A stretch of DNA of 64,000 bases from Companilactobacillus suantsaicola (lineage in GTDB: Bacteria > Bacillota > Bacilli > Lactobacillales > Lactobacillaceae): positions 62,001 to 126,000 of the forward strand of contig NZ_RKLY01000003.1 of the NCBI RefSeq assembly GCF_004745525.1. Direction: 5' to 3'. Below are positions 9,127-17,209 of this stretch, in pieces; position 1 is the first letter of the stretch, and every line of letters starts with the position of its first letter. A model generated the notes under the pieces. That model was not told the DNA's origin. It saw only the letters and a program-made list of their open reading frames with translations, and searched no databases. Made by a program: the position numbers and the translations under genes.

Positions 9127-9158
9127 TTTTAAAATATTTAATCGATATACTTTATTTT
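9127..9158 (+). repeat. Promoter-region repeat, copy 1
   Basis: TTTAAAATATTTAATCGATATACTTTATTTT, given here as two parts: TTTAAAATATTTAATCGA then TATACTTTATTTT. It recurs with about one mismatch at 10845-10876. TATACT looks like a -10 box, and the next gene (VOC protein) starts about 80 bp downstream, so this is likely its promoter region. Confidence 0.6.
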
Positions 9159-9226
9159 ATATCTCTAAATAAAATACTTTCTTCGTTATACTGTTCTAGT
9201 CAATTCGATTGAGGAGGAATTTTATA

Positions 9227-9592
9227 ATGAAAAATAATAATGTTGGTTGGTTTGAAATTGGAACAGATCATCCTCAAGAAACAATGGATTTCTATGCTAA
9301 GATGTTTGGTTGGAAATTCCAAGAATATACTGATATGGAAAATGAATATTATAATATCATTGAGCCTGGAAACGAATATTTCACGGGAGGTATTTTAGGT
9401 ACAGCAGGTAAGACCAGTGAATATTCAACTTTTTATACATTAGTAAGTAATGTAGACGAAGCTATCAAATCAGCTAAAGATAATGGTGCAAAAGTTATCT
9501 GGGGTCCTGTGACAGATAAAACTGGTTTAACTTTTGCAAGATTGAATGACAGTACTGGTCATCAATTTGGAGTCTTTTCAGCAGGACAATAA
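9227..9592 (+). CDS. VOC (glyoxalase/bleomycin-resistance fold) family protein
   Basis: 121 residues from the ATG at 9227, directly behind GAGGAGG. A single VOC domain of two beta-alpha-beta-beta-beta modules: WFEIGTDHPQETMDFYAKMFGW opens module one (split here as WFEIGTDHPQ and FYAKMFGW), and module two runs from YTLVSNVDEAIK to the end. Members bind a metal and a small ligand, acting as glyoxalases, dioxygenases or binding proteins; the ligand is not predictable here. It is 18 bp ahead of the MDR dehydrogenase, so probably cotranscribed with it. Confidence 0.8.
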   Translation: MKNNNVGWFEIGTDHPQETMDFYAKMFGWKFQEYTDMENEYYNIIEPGNEYFTGGILGTAGKTSEYSTFYTLVSNVDEAIKSAKDNGAKVIWGPVTDKTGLTFARLNDSTGHQFGVFSAGQ

Positions 9593-9610
9593 GAAAGGCG
9601 GTATTAATCT

Positions 9611-10564
9611 ATGAAAGCAGTAGTAGTTTCTAAAGCTGGTGGCCCGGAAGTATTGGAGTACAAAGACGTTCCAACTCCCAAAACCAAACCGGGGTGGTCA
9701 CTGGTTAAAATTAAAGGATTTGGAATTGTCCATTCAGAAATTTTCACTCGTCAGGGTAAATCACCATCAGTAAAATTTCCTCGAATTTTAGGAATTGAAT
9801 GCGTTGGAATTGTTGAAGAAAGTACTGACTTGAAACGTTTGCCAGTTGGTAAAAAAGTGATTGCGATGAACGGTGAAATGGGTCGCGACTTTGACGGCAG
9901 TTACGCAGAATATGCCTTGTTGCCAAATGAGATAATCCATCCAGTTGAGACCAATATTCCCTGGTCAGAGCTAGCAGCTATTCCGGAAACCTTCCATACT
10001 GCTTATCGTGCCTTATTACAATTAAAGATTTCAGAAGCTGATACCTTGCTGATTCGTGGTGGTACGAGTGGTGTTGGTATAGCAGGCTTGAAATTGGCCA
10101 AAGCAATGAACCCTGATATTCGAGTTATCGGTACTTCTAGAAAAGAAGCTTCAAAAAAAGCAGTTATCAACTTAGGCTACGACGGATTTGTTGGAGATAT
10201 TAATCAAAAATTGCAAATGGATTATCAAGTTGATAGAATCTTTGATTTAGTAGGAGCTGCTACGGCCATAGATTCTATGAACAATTTGAAACCCTTTGGC
10301 ATTGCCAGCATAACTGGTGATATGGGAGGTATTTGGGATATTGAACATTTTGATCCCGTCACAGCCATTCCCAATGACCGTTATATGACCTCATTTGCAA
10401 GTTATGTGATTGATGAAAAACAATTGAATGATTTGCTGAAGCTGATTTCAGATAAGAAAATCGATGTTGCGCCAGTTAAAGTATTTTCTTTAAAAGAATT
10501 ACCCGAAGCTCACAAGTTTTTAGAAAACCAGGTTAAACCTGGAAAAGTGGTTGTAATTCCATAA
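9611..10564 (+). CDS. Zinc-independent MDR-type quinone oxidoreductase/alcohol dehydrogenase-like
   Basis: 317-residue medium-chain dehydrogenase. The opening MKAVVVSKAGGPEVLEYKDV is the usual GroES-like domain start, and the Rossmann segment is RGGTSGVGIAGLKLAKA near residue 145. The structural zinc cysteines and catalytic Cys-His pair of true alcohol dehydrogenases are not evident, so an NADPH-quinone/enone reductase role is more likely. It follows the VOC gene by 18 bp. A fragment of a close paralogue lies at 11396-11485 with a matching ribosome binding site. Confidence 0.83.
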   Translation: MKAVVVSKAGGPEVLEYKDVPTPKTKPGWSLVKIKGFGIVHSEIFTRQGKSPSVKFPRILGIECVGIVEESTDLKRLPVGKKVIAMNGEMGRDFDGSYAEYALLPNEIIHPVETNIPWSELAAIPETFHTAYRALLQLKISEADTLLIRGGTSGVGIAGLKLAKAMNPDIRVIGTSRKEASKKAVINLGYDGFVGDINQKLQMDYQVDRIFDLVGAATAIDSMNNLKPFGIASITGDMGGIWDIEHFDPVTAIPNDRYMTSFASYVIDEKQLNDLLKLISDKKIDVAPVKVFSLKELPEAHKFLENQVKPGKVVVIP

Positions 10565-10643
10565 AAGAAATCTATAATTGAGAAACACATCGGGAATATG
10601 AGGACAATCGCGTCTCTTTTTCAAATTTTGATTGTGAAGGGTT

Positions 10644-10698
10644 AAAAAAAGAAGTTGTATTAGTGGTAGTGCAACCATTAATATAGCTTCTTTATTTG
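10644..10698 (+). terminator. Terminator preceding R copy 3
   Basis: AAAAAAGAAGTTGTATTAGTGG pairs loosely with CCATTAATATAGCTTCTTT, then a T-rich tail (arms given for orientation; the pairing has a few mismatches). It ends the VOC/MDR unit and is followed by the AT-rich stretch and R copy 3. Confidence 0.65.
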
Positions 10699-10735
10699 TT
10701 TAGAATTAAATGGAATAAATAATAGAATTTCTATT

Positions 10736-10817
10736 TAGTCTGGAGCAACAAACTCGATTTGGCTCAAACGTGCCCACATTGTTCCAGCCAAAATCGAGTT
10801 TGTTGCGGAAGACGGCA
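10736..10817 (+). repeat. R element copy 3, minimal 82-bp form
   Basis: It has the full family ends (TAGTCTGGAGCAACAAAC and GTTTGTTGCGGAAGACGGCA) and the outer stem CGATTTGGC/GCCAAAATCG. The stretch carrying the two inner hairpins is missing, so GGCTCAAACGTG runs straight into CCCACATTGTTCCAGCC. Copy 6 is almost the same sequence with the inner 80 bp present. It lies between convergent genes. The 10565-10918 gap otherwise holds the terminator and the promoter-like repeat at 10845. Confidence 0.9.
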
Positions 10818-10844
10818 TTCACACACTAACCAAACTTTAAAATT

Positions 10845-10876
10845 TAAAATATTTAGTCGATATACTTTATTTTTAG
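10845..10876 (+). repeat. Promoter-region repeat, copy 2
   Basis: Near-identical to 9127-9158 (TTTAAAATATTTAGTCGA then TATACTTTATTTTT). No gene starts behind it on this strand; it runs into the 3' end of the minus-strand Lrp gene. It looks like a leftover of a duplicated promoter. Confidence 0.6.
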
Positions 10877-10918
10877 TATTCGGAAAATCCTTATTATCTA
10901 GTAAAATTATTAAGTTGC

Positions 10919-11332
10919 TTAAATCAGTTCGGAAATAACATCTAAAACTTTGTAATTAGCATACTTATTTAACTGTTCAAGAAAATCATTTAATTCATCA
11001 TTTGAATGAAAAGCTCCATGAATCATGTAGTTCATTTCACCAGATATTTTATAGTGATGTCGGATGAAATTTCTTTGACTGTGAATAAATTCCAGATATT
11101 GCTTGTGACTGTAATATTCCATTTGCGTTTCGATAAAAACTTGGTGAGTGTAGCCCATTTTATCCAAATTGACTTCAATTGTATATCGTTCGATAATGCC
11201 TTCGTCTTCTAGCTGCTCAATTCGAGTATTTACGGCTGGAGGGGTCATATTTACGATTTTAGCTAATTCAGTTTTGGTGATGCGACAATTGCGATTAAGT
11301 TCTTTAAGTATTTTTTGATCAATATTATCCAT
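10919..11332 (-). CDS. Lrp/AsnC family transcriptional regulator
   Basis: 137 residues. The N-terminal winged helix-turn-helix starts DQKILKELNRNCRITKTELA, with recognition region MTPPAVNTRIEQLEDEGII; a C-terminal ligand-binding (RAM/ASNC-type) domain covers about residues 65-137. Start ATG with GGGGA upstream. It is transcribed divergently from the broken MDR dehydrogenase start at 11396, the usual arrangement of a local regulator and its target, so its former target may be decaying. The effector cannot be predicted. Confidence 0.85.
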   Translation of the reverse strand: MDNIDQKILKELNRNCRITKTELAKIVNMTPPAVNTRIEQLEDEGIIERYTIEVNLDKMGYTHQVFIETQMEYYSHKQYLEFIHSQRNFIRHHYKISGEMNYMIHGAFHSNDELNDFLEQLNKYANYKVLDVISELI

Positions 11333-11395
11333 GTTATTCCCCCATTAATGCATTTATATTATACGATAAATTTTTTGCGAAAAGGTGGTATTAGT

Positions 11396-11485
11396 ATGAA
11401 AGCAGCTGTAATTACTAAAGCAGGTGGACCGAAATTATTAGAATATCGGGATGTTTTTACATCAAAAAACAAAACCAAATATTGA
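11396..11485 (+). pseudogene. Remnant of an MDR dehydrogenase, first 29 codons only
   Basis: MKAAVITKAGGPKLLEYRDV is clearly paralogous to the start of the dehydrogenase at 9611 (MKAVVVSKAGGPEVLEYKDV). The ribosome binding regions also match (AAAGGTGGTATTAGT versus AAAGGCGGTATTAAT before the ATG). After residue 20 the similarity fades and a TGA stops it at codon 30; nothing after it resembles the rest of the gene. It is a relic of a duplication or deletion. Confidence 0.8.
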
Positions 11486-11566
11486 AATATTAATAGGCTA
11501 ATTTTTTGTTTAAAAGCCAGAAGATATTTATCATTAAAGTAAGTGAATTTAGAGAGGGGAAATAAA

Positions 11567-12499
11567 TTGATAACTTATAAGAACGTTGGGATGAGATATG
11601 GCCAGAATACAATTTTGCGTGATATCAATTTAACTATTAACGACGGCGAATTATTTGCCCTCGTGGGGCCTTCTGGTAGTGGTAAAACGACATTGTTGAG
11701 AATGCTGAACCAATTGACGGTTCCAACTGATGGGGATGTCTACTTTAATGAGCGTAAAATTAAGGATTATGACGTTCAGAAATTGCGTTTGGATATGGGC
11801 TATGTTCTCCAAGATAGCAGTTTATTTCCCAATCTAAATGTTGAGGATAATATTGCTATTCAACTCGAACAAAAAGGTGTTTCTAAAGCTAAACGTCATC
11901 AACGGGCGGCTGAACTTTTGGAATCAGTTGAGTTGGATCCTAAAAAATATGCTAAGCGGATGCCTTCAGAGTTATCTGGTGGTCAGCAACAGCGAATCGC
12001 TATCATTAGGGCCTTGGCAACTGAACCTAAATTAATTTTGATGGATGAATCTTTCAGTGCTTTGGACCCAGTTTTGAGAACGAAGTCACAAGATTTAGTT
12101 TTGAAATTACATCAACAATTTCAAACGACGATTGTCTTTGTGACCCATGATATGCAAGAAGCTTTGCGAATGGGTCAACGGATTGCGGTTTTAAATAAGG
12201 GTGTGATCCAACAAGTTGGTACACCTCACGACATCATGCAACATCCAGCCACAGACTTTGTTAGAAAGTTCTTTGATACGAAGACACCGCATTGGTGGGA
12301 TATGGAATTTTTGATTGAGTCCGGATCGTTAAAGAAAATTCCTAGCGATAAAAATCTGCCAGTGGTAACTGGATTTAAACAGTTAATGAATCAATTGGGT
12401 GAAAAAAGTGATTTCAAATTTCAATATCGAAACGTTAGTTACGCGATGACTGCCCAAGAATTAGTTGCCTATTTAGGACAAGAAGGGGGTAGTCGTTAA
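11567..12499 (+). CDS. ABC importer ATP-binding protein, OpuCA/EgtV-like
   Basis: 310 residues from the TTG at 11567, which has GAGAGGGG at good spacing; the GTG at 11543 is upstream of that site and unlikely. ATPase motifs: Walker A GPSGSGKTT, signature LSGGQQQR, Walker B LILMDESFSALD, switch His in VFVTHD. The C-terminal 70 residues form a short, partial extension rather than two full CBS domains. Together with the next gene it forms a quaternary-amine type importer (glycine betaine, carnitine or choline) or the related ergothioneine importer EgtUV. Overlaps the next gene by one base (TAATG). Confidence 0.85.
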   Translation: MITYKNVGMRYGQNTILRDINLTINDGELFALVGPSGSGKTTLLRMLNQLTVPTDGDVYFNERKIKDYDVQKLRLDMGYVLQDSSLFPNLNVEDNIAIQLEQKGVSKAKRHQRAAELLESVELDPKKYAKRMPSELSGGQQQRIAIIRALATEPKLILMDESFSALDPVLRTKSQDLVLKLHQQFQTTIVFVTHDMQEALRMGQRIAVLNKGVIQQVGTPHDIMQHPATDFVRKFFDTKTPHWWDMEFLIESGSLKKIPSDKNLPVVTGFKQLMNQLGEKSDFKFQYRNVSYAMTAQELVAYLGQEGGSR

Positions 12500-14025
12500 T
12501 GCAAATGTTGATGCAGACTATTGTTGAGCAGCGAGGGGAAATTCTGGAGTCGTTGTATCAACACATTGAAATCTCATTTATTTCTTTAATTATCGCGATG
12601 CTGATTGCGATTCCATTAGCAATTTTATTGCGAAATCATCGTCGTTTCGGTGAAATTGGTTTACAGATTGCCGGAATCATTCAAACGATTCCCAGTCTTG
12701 CTTTATTAGGATTATTGATTCCAGTAGTTGGAATTGGTACAGTTCCTGCGGTAGTAGCTTTGACGATGTATGCCATCATGCCGTTATATCAAAATACCTA
12801 TTCTGGTTTGACTAATATTGATCCAAATCTGGAAGAGGCTGCGGTCGCCTTTGGTTTATCAAAGTGGAAAAGACTGCAAAGATTAGAATTTCCACTAGCC
12901 TTGCCAATGATAATCTCTGGTATCAGAATTGCCCTAGTTATGATTATCGGAACGGCTACATTAGCTGCCTTTATTGGCGCTGGTGGTTTAGGTGATTACA
13001 TCATGTTGGGAATTCAGCAAAATAATAATTACTATTTAGTTATTGGTGGTGTTTTGTCAGCACTGTTAGCCTTTATTTTCAGTGCTTTACTGAAATTTAT
13101 CGGTTCATCCAAGAAACACATTTATGCCGGTGGGATAATTGTCCTATTATTAATGCTTGGACTTGGTGGCAGTAAGATTTATCAAGCCGTTAAACCACAA
13201 CCAGTTGAGATCACGATTGCTGGAAAACTCGGTAGTGAACCAGAAATCTTGATGAACATGTATAAAGATTTGATTGAACAAGACAATAAGAATGTTAATA
13301 TCACTTTGAAGCCGAACTTTGGTGGGACGACTTTCTTGTACAAGGCGTTAAAACGAAATCAAGTTGATATTTATCCAGAATTCACGGGAACAGTTTTGGA
13401 GTCTTTAGTTAAATACGATAAAAAGACTCCTAAAGACTCAGAAAAAATCTACCAGATTGCCAAAAAACAACTGGCAACTCAAGAGAATATGAGTTTCTTA
13501 CTTCCGATGAAGTATGAAAATGGTTATGATTTAGCTGTTACTAAAGAGTTTTCTAAAAAGTATAACGTTACTAAATTGAGTGATTTGGAAAGGGTTAATA
13601 GTAAAGTCCATGCAGCTTTTGACCCTGACTTTTCAAATCAACCAGACGGTTATTTAGGCTTGAAGAAGAAGTACAATCTAAACTTTGCCCAAATTACCAA
13701 GATGGAGCCAAGTTTGCGGTATAAAGCTATTGCAAATAAGAAGGTCAACTTAGTCGATGGTTATACGACTGATCCGCAAGTTGAACAATATGATTTAGTT
13801 GTCTTAAAAGACGACAAACATTTCTTCCCACCTTATCAAGGAGCACCTTTGATGAATGAAAAGTTTGCTAAGGATAATCCGGAAATTGTTAAGAGTTTGA
13901 ATAAACTAGCTGGAAAGATTTCAACTGAAGATATGCAAGATATGAATTATCAAGTTACCGTTAAAAATAAAAAAGCTAGTGTCGTCGCAAGAAATTATCT
14001 TGTGAAACACGGCCTGTTGAAATAG
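12499..14025 (+). CDS. Fused permease plus substrate-binding protein of OpuC/EgtU type
   Basis: 508 residues. Residues about 1-215 are the permease, with five or so helices and the EAA-type loop EEAAVAFGLSKWKRL. A further helix near 213-232 leads to an extracytoplasmic binding domain (about 235-508) of the OpuAC/EgtU class, starting VEITIAGKLGSEPEILMNMY. The fusion tethers the receptor to the translocator. The family includes carnitine, choline, glycine betaine and ergothioneine receptors, and I cannot choose among them by eye. Confidence 0.86.
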   Translation: MQMLMQTIVEQRGEILESLYQHIEISFISLIIAMLIAIPLAILLRNHRRFGEIGLQIAGIIQTIPSLALLGLLIPVVGIGTVPAVVALTMYAIMPLYQNTYSGLTNIDPNLEEAAVAFGLSKWKRLQRLEFPLALPMIISGIRIALVMIIGTATLAAFIGAGGLGDYIMLGIQQNNNYYLVIGGVLSALLAFIFSALLKFIGSSKKHIYAGGIIVLLLMLGLGGSKIYQAVKPQPVEITIAGKLGSEPEILMNMYKDLIEQDNKNVNITLKPNFGGTTFLYKALKRNQVDIYPEFTGTVLESLVKYDKKTPKDSEKIYQIAKKQLATQENMSFLLPMKYENGYDLAVTKEFSKKYNVTKLSDLERVNSKVHAAFDPDFSNQPDGYLGLKKKYNLNFAQITKMEPSLRYKAIANKKVNLVDGYTTDPQVEQYDLVVLKDDKHFFPPYQGAPLMNEKFAKDNPEIVKSLNKLAGKISTEDMQDMNYQVTVKNKKASVVARNYLVKHGLLK

Positions 14026-14028
14026 AAA

Positions 14029-14072
14029 ATGGAATCAATTAGGACTTTCTTCCTAAATTGATTCCATTTTTT
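14029..14072. terminator. Bidirectional terminator
   Basis: AAAATGGAATCAATTTAGG-type arms: GGAATCAATTAGGA pairs with TCCTAAATTGATTCC, then TTTTTT. It sits between the convergent importer and SemiSWEET genes and has A-runs on the left, so it can serve both. Confidence 0.8.
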
Positions 14073-14075
14073 CTT

Positions 14076-14351
14076 TTAAAAATTGAAAATTGCTGTGATA
14101 AATGTTGCAGCTCCAAGAAAGATTCCAGGGATATTAGCCCAAATGATTGGCCAATCCTTTTCTTTTTTGAGTAAGCCATAGGCTGTCCAAATGGTGCAGT
14201 TTATAAAGGCAACGAGCGGTTGGATAGGATTCCCCTTACTTCCCGACAAGTTAGAGATAATCTGTGGAATGTATGAAACATACATTAAAACGGACATGGT
14301 ACTAGCAATCGTTCCAATTCTATCTACTTTTTCTGAACTAATCCTCTGCAA
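14076..14351 (-). CDS. SemiSWEET family sugar transporter
   Basis: 91 residues, three hydrophobic helices forming one triple-helix bundle; family members work as dimers that move small sugars across the membrane. The PQ motif is seen in YVSYIPQIISNLSG, and the conserved Asn/Trp positions follow (FINCTIWTAYG, WANIPGI). The start is TTG behind AAGGAAG. The gene stands alone, converging on the ABC importer. Confidence 0.83.
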   Translation of the reverse strand: MQRISSEKVDRIGTIASTMSVLMYVSYIPQIISNLSGSKGNPIQPLVAFINCTIWTAYGLLKKEKDWPIIWANIPGIFLGAATFITAIFNF

Positions 14352-14530
14352 ATAATTGACTTCCTTTCTGAGTTCTCAGCTTTTTTTGTCATCAGGACAA
14401 TTTTGACCAAGTCATTATTTTGGCAATTAAATTCAATAAATTGACTACACCATGCAATATAAACTAGACGTATCGTATTGTCAATCGAGACGATGTTTCA
14501 TGAAACAAAAGTGTAGTTAACTTTTGAGCA

Positions 14531-14572
14531 TTAAAAAAGGCCATGATAATCGTGTTTTGATTAACATGGTCT
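14531..14572 (-). terminator. Terminator of acetate kinase gene
   Basis: On the minus strand CCATGTTAATC pairs with GATTATCATGG, followed by CCTTTTTT. The rest of 14352-14606 shows only AT-rich spacer. Confidence 0.7.
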
Positions 14573-14606
14573 ATTTTGTTCTGTATTATATCAAATATTA
14601 ATTTCT

Positions 14607-15788
14607 TTATTGTATTTCAGCAACTTGGCGAACCATCATTAACTCTTCATCAGTCGGAATTAACATAACTTTAATGGTCGAATCCTTGCTACTAATGATA
14701 CCTTCGTCGTTGGCTTCGTTTAGTTTGTCATCGATTTTTACTCCAAAGATTGCGAGTTCATCAATAACAGCTTTTCGTAACCATGGGTTGTGTTCAGCGA
14801 TTCCACCGGCGAAAACTAAGGCATCGGCTTGATGTAATTCAGCTAGAAAACTTCCGGCATATTTGACTACTCGGTTGACGAAAACGTCGATAGCTAATTT
14901 GGCTTGAGGGTTAGTGTCTTCTTGGGCTTTAATGTCACGCATATCAGAAGAAAATTCGGAAATTCCAAGTAAGCCAGATTTTTGATTGAAGATGTTCATC
15001 ACTTCTTCAGGATCATTTAAGTTTAATTCTCTCATTAAATAAGGAATCAATGCTGGGTCGACGTCTCCGGAACGAGTTCCCATCGTAACACCATTTAGAG
15101 GCGTGAATCCCATTGAGGTATCATAAGCTTTTCCATTTTTTACAGCAGCTAGGGATGCACCACTGCCCAGATGCATTGTGACTAAGTTGATCTTGTCTGA
15201 TGAGATTTTCAATAATTCAGCGGCACGTCCAGTCAAGTAAGTGTGAGAAATTCCGTGTTCTCCGTAGCGGCGGATTTGGTATTTCTGAGTCAATTCGTAA
15301 GGCAAACCGTAAATAGCATTTTTTTCGGGTAAGTCGGTAAAGAATTGACTATCGAAAACGGCGTATTGAACGGCATTAGGCAAAGTTTGAGCCATTGTTT
15401 CGATTCCTTTAGCTTCCATCGGATTGTGCAATGGGGCAAAGTCACTGAGTTGTTTGATTTGTGTTAAAACTTCAGGAGTAATTTCGACGGCGTGCTTGAA
15501 GACTTGACCACCGGCAACTACTCGATGAGCGACGGCTGTTATTTCGGATAAGTCGTGGATGATCTCTAACTTTTGTAATTCATCGAAGACCAATTGAGCG
15601 GCCTGTGTTTGAGTTAATTTATCTTTGGTCATTTGGCTTTTCTTGCCATTATATTTAATTCTGAATAATGACTCGGGTAGGTTGATTCTTTGCACATCAC
15701 CACTGGCGAGGACTGTTTCAGAGGGCATTTCAAACAATTTCCATTTTAGGGATGAACTACCGGCATTGACGATTAAGGTTTTTTGCAT
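14607..15788 (-). CDS. ackA: Acetate kinase
   Basis: 393 residues of the ASKHA fold; interconverts acetyl phosphate plus ADP with acetate plus ATP, the ATP-yielding end step of acetate formation. Seen: N-terminal NAGSSSLKWK, MHLGSGASLA, the substrate loop TPLNGVTMGTRSGDVDPA and the C-terminal FAGGIAEHNPWLR. Length is normal. The Shine-Dalgarno site is weak (AAAGAGTGG). No pta lies nearby, as usual in lactobacilli. Confidence 0.95.
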   Translation of the reverse strand: MQKTLIVNAGSSSLKWKLFEMPSETVLASGDVQRINLPESLFRIKYNGKKSQMTKDKLTQTQAAQLVFDELQKLEIIHDLSEITAVAHRVVAGGQVFKHAVEITPEVLTQIKQLSDFAPLHNPMEAKGIETMAQTLPNAVQYAVFDSQFFTDLPEKNAIYGLPYELTQKYQIRRYGEHGISHTYLTGRAAELLKISSDKINLVTMHLGSGASLAAVKNGKAYDTSMGFTPLNGVTMGTRSGDVDPALIPYLMRELNLNDPEEVMNIFNQKSGLLGISEFSSDMRDIKAQEDTNPQAKLAIDVFVNRVVKYAGSFLAELHQADALVFAGGIAEHNPWLRKAVIDELAIFGVKIDDKLNEANDEGIISSKDSTIKVMLIPTDEELMMVRQVAEIQ

Positions 15789-15977
15789 TACAAAACCACT
15801 CTTTTCTTTTATTTAATGAAATCTAACCAGTAATTATGTTATATAAATCTCTTCATCTTTGCAACAATTGTTGTCGCTGAAAAAAATTCAACTTTCGAAC
15901 AAAATCGCTTGCTAAATTTTGCCAAAGTTTATTATAGTTAAAATTGCGTTATAAAAAGTTATCTTGGGAGATTTAAA

Positions 15978-16490
15978 ATGAAAACCGCAGTTTTTTTCGT
16001 ACTAGATGAAAATGTCGACTGGGAGGGACCATATTTGTCTAGTCGTTTGAATCAAAATTCAGAATGGGCAGTTAAAACAGCCGCTGCAAGTTCTGAAATA
16101 GTTTCAACCGAAGGCTTCAAAACAAAAGTCGATTATACGATTGCAGATTTACCGGCAGATTGTGACTTGTTAGTTTTAATCGGTGGCAAAGTCGATCCTA
16201 CTTTGAAGGAAATAATTGATACTAGAATCAAAAAGCAACAACCATTAGCAGCAATCGGGGAAGTGGTTGATTACTTATTTAGCAATCACCTAGTGAGTGA
16301 ACGTTTACTAACAGATGAATTGTATACGGAATCAAATTTAGTTGCAGCAAGAACGTCCACAGGAACAGAATTTGCGGACGCCGTCTTAGAGATGATCGAG
16401 TTTACTTCCGATAAGACGGTTAAAGCTTTAGCAGAATTTTATAACAATGGCTATTTTGAATATTGTCAAAAGTATGGCATTACTGTTTAA
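15978..16490 (+). CDS. DJ-1/PfpI-like protein without the usual nucleophile Cys
   Basis: 170 residues with the DJ-1/PfpI fold pattern: strand KTAVFFVLD, then LLVLIGGKVD. At the nucleophile elbow, where active members have A-I-C-x-G, this protein reads PLAAIGEVVDY, so the catalytic Cys is absent; its only Cys residues are elsewhere. It may be a non-catalytic binding or regulatory member. Start ATG with GGGAG upstream; a TATAGT -10 lies about 45 bp before it. It is transcribed alone. Confidence 0.72.
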   Translation: MKTAVFFVLDENVDWEGPYLSSRLNQNSEWAVKTAAASSEIVSTEGFKTKVDYTIADLPADCDLLVLIGGKVDPTLKEIIDTRIKKQQPLAAIGEVVDYLFSNHLVSERLLTDELYTESNLVAARTSTGTEFADAVLEMIEFTSDKTVKALAEFYNNGYFEYCQKYGITV

Positions 16491-16562
16491 ATGTAAAGCA
16501 AAAGACTAGTTTACAGAAATTTATTAATATTCTATTATAAGAACATTGAGGAGGCTGAAATT

Positions 16563-16805
16563 ATGCATTGGTTATGGGTTTTGATCGTTGGTGCTATCAT
16601 TGGTGCCATTGCTGGCGGAATTACTAATCGTGGCGAATCGATGGGCTGTTTTAGTAATATTCTAGCTGGTATCGTTGGATCGGCGTTAGGTGAGTGGTTA
16701 CTCGGTTCTTGGGGACCACAGTTGGCAGGGATGTACTTGATTCCTTCGTTGATCGGTTCAATTATTTTAGTGGCGGTTGTTTCTGTTATCTTTGAAAGGA
16801 AATAG
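16563..16805 (+). CDS. GlsB/YeaQ/YmgE family small membrane protein
   Basis: 80 residues, three hydrophobic helices with Gly-rich packing (GAIIGAIAGGI, NILAGIVGSALGEWL). This is the transglycosylase-associated protein family, often induced by general or envelope stress; molecular function unknown. A GAGGAGG site precedes the ATG. Confidence 0.83.
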   Translation: MHWLWVLIVGAIIGAIAGGITNRGESMGCFSNILAGIVGSALGEWLLGSWGPQLAGMYLIPSLIGSIILVAVVSVIFERK

Positions 16806-16834
16806 TCTTTGTTCTATTGTTTGGGGGATTTAGA

Positions 16835-16996
16835 TGCCGTCTTCCGCACAAGTCCTGTGATGGACTGGAACGCTGCCGGCACTATTTTGAGCTTTTGCAA
16901 AGTACGCAAAATCTCAAAACTAGGCCTTTTTGTAGGTGCTAAAGCACCAACAAAAATATGGCGGCTGAGCCATCACAGGACTTGTACTCCAGACTA
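16835..16996 (-). repeat. R element copy 4 (minus orientation), with extension to 17125
   Basis: Same invariant ends as the other copies, but the outer stem is wholly different in sequence (ACAAGTCCTGTGATGG with CCATCACAGGACTTGT) and still perfectly paired. Inner hairpins: TTTTTGTTGGTGC/GCACCTACAAAAA and TTTTGAGATTTTGC/GCAAAAGCTCAAAA with apex GTACTTT. The extension 17037-17125 is similar to that of copy 1. It lies between convergent genes and next to a terminator. Confidence 0.92.
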
Positions 16997-17147
16997 GGTA
17001 CGAATCTATGCTGTTATTGCGATGGATTCTGATTAGGATGTAAGTTCTATTCAAAATTAACATAAAATTGATTTATGATTTGGGTACGTTGTGATGAGTC
17101 GGTGTCTTAATTAATTTAAACTGATTTTTGGATTAATCGGAGTAAAT

Positions 17148-17208
17148 AAAAAGCATCTTTTTCTTAGTATGTAAGTTTTTGCTTACTTACTAGAAAAGGA
17201 TGCTTTTT
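17148..17208. terminator. Hairpin terminator beside R copy 4
   Basis: AAAAAGCATCTTTTTCTTAGTA pairs with TACTAGAAAAGGATGCTTTTTTTT-side sequence (core AAGCATCTTTTTCT/AGAAAAGGATGCTT). It has an A-run on one side and a T-run on the other, and serves the minus-strand phosphatase gene or both sides. Confidence 0.75.
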
Positions 17209-17209
17209 T

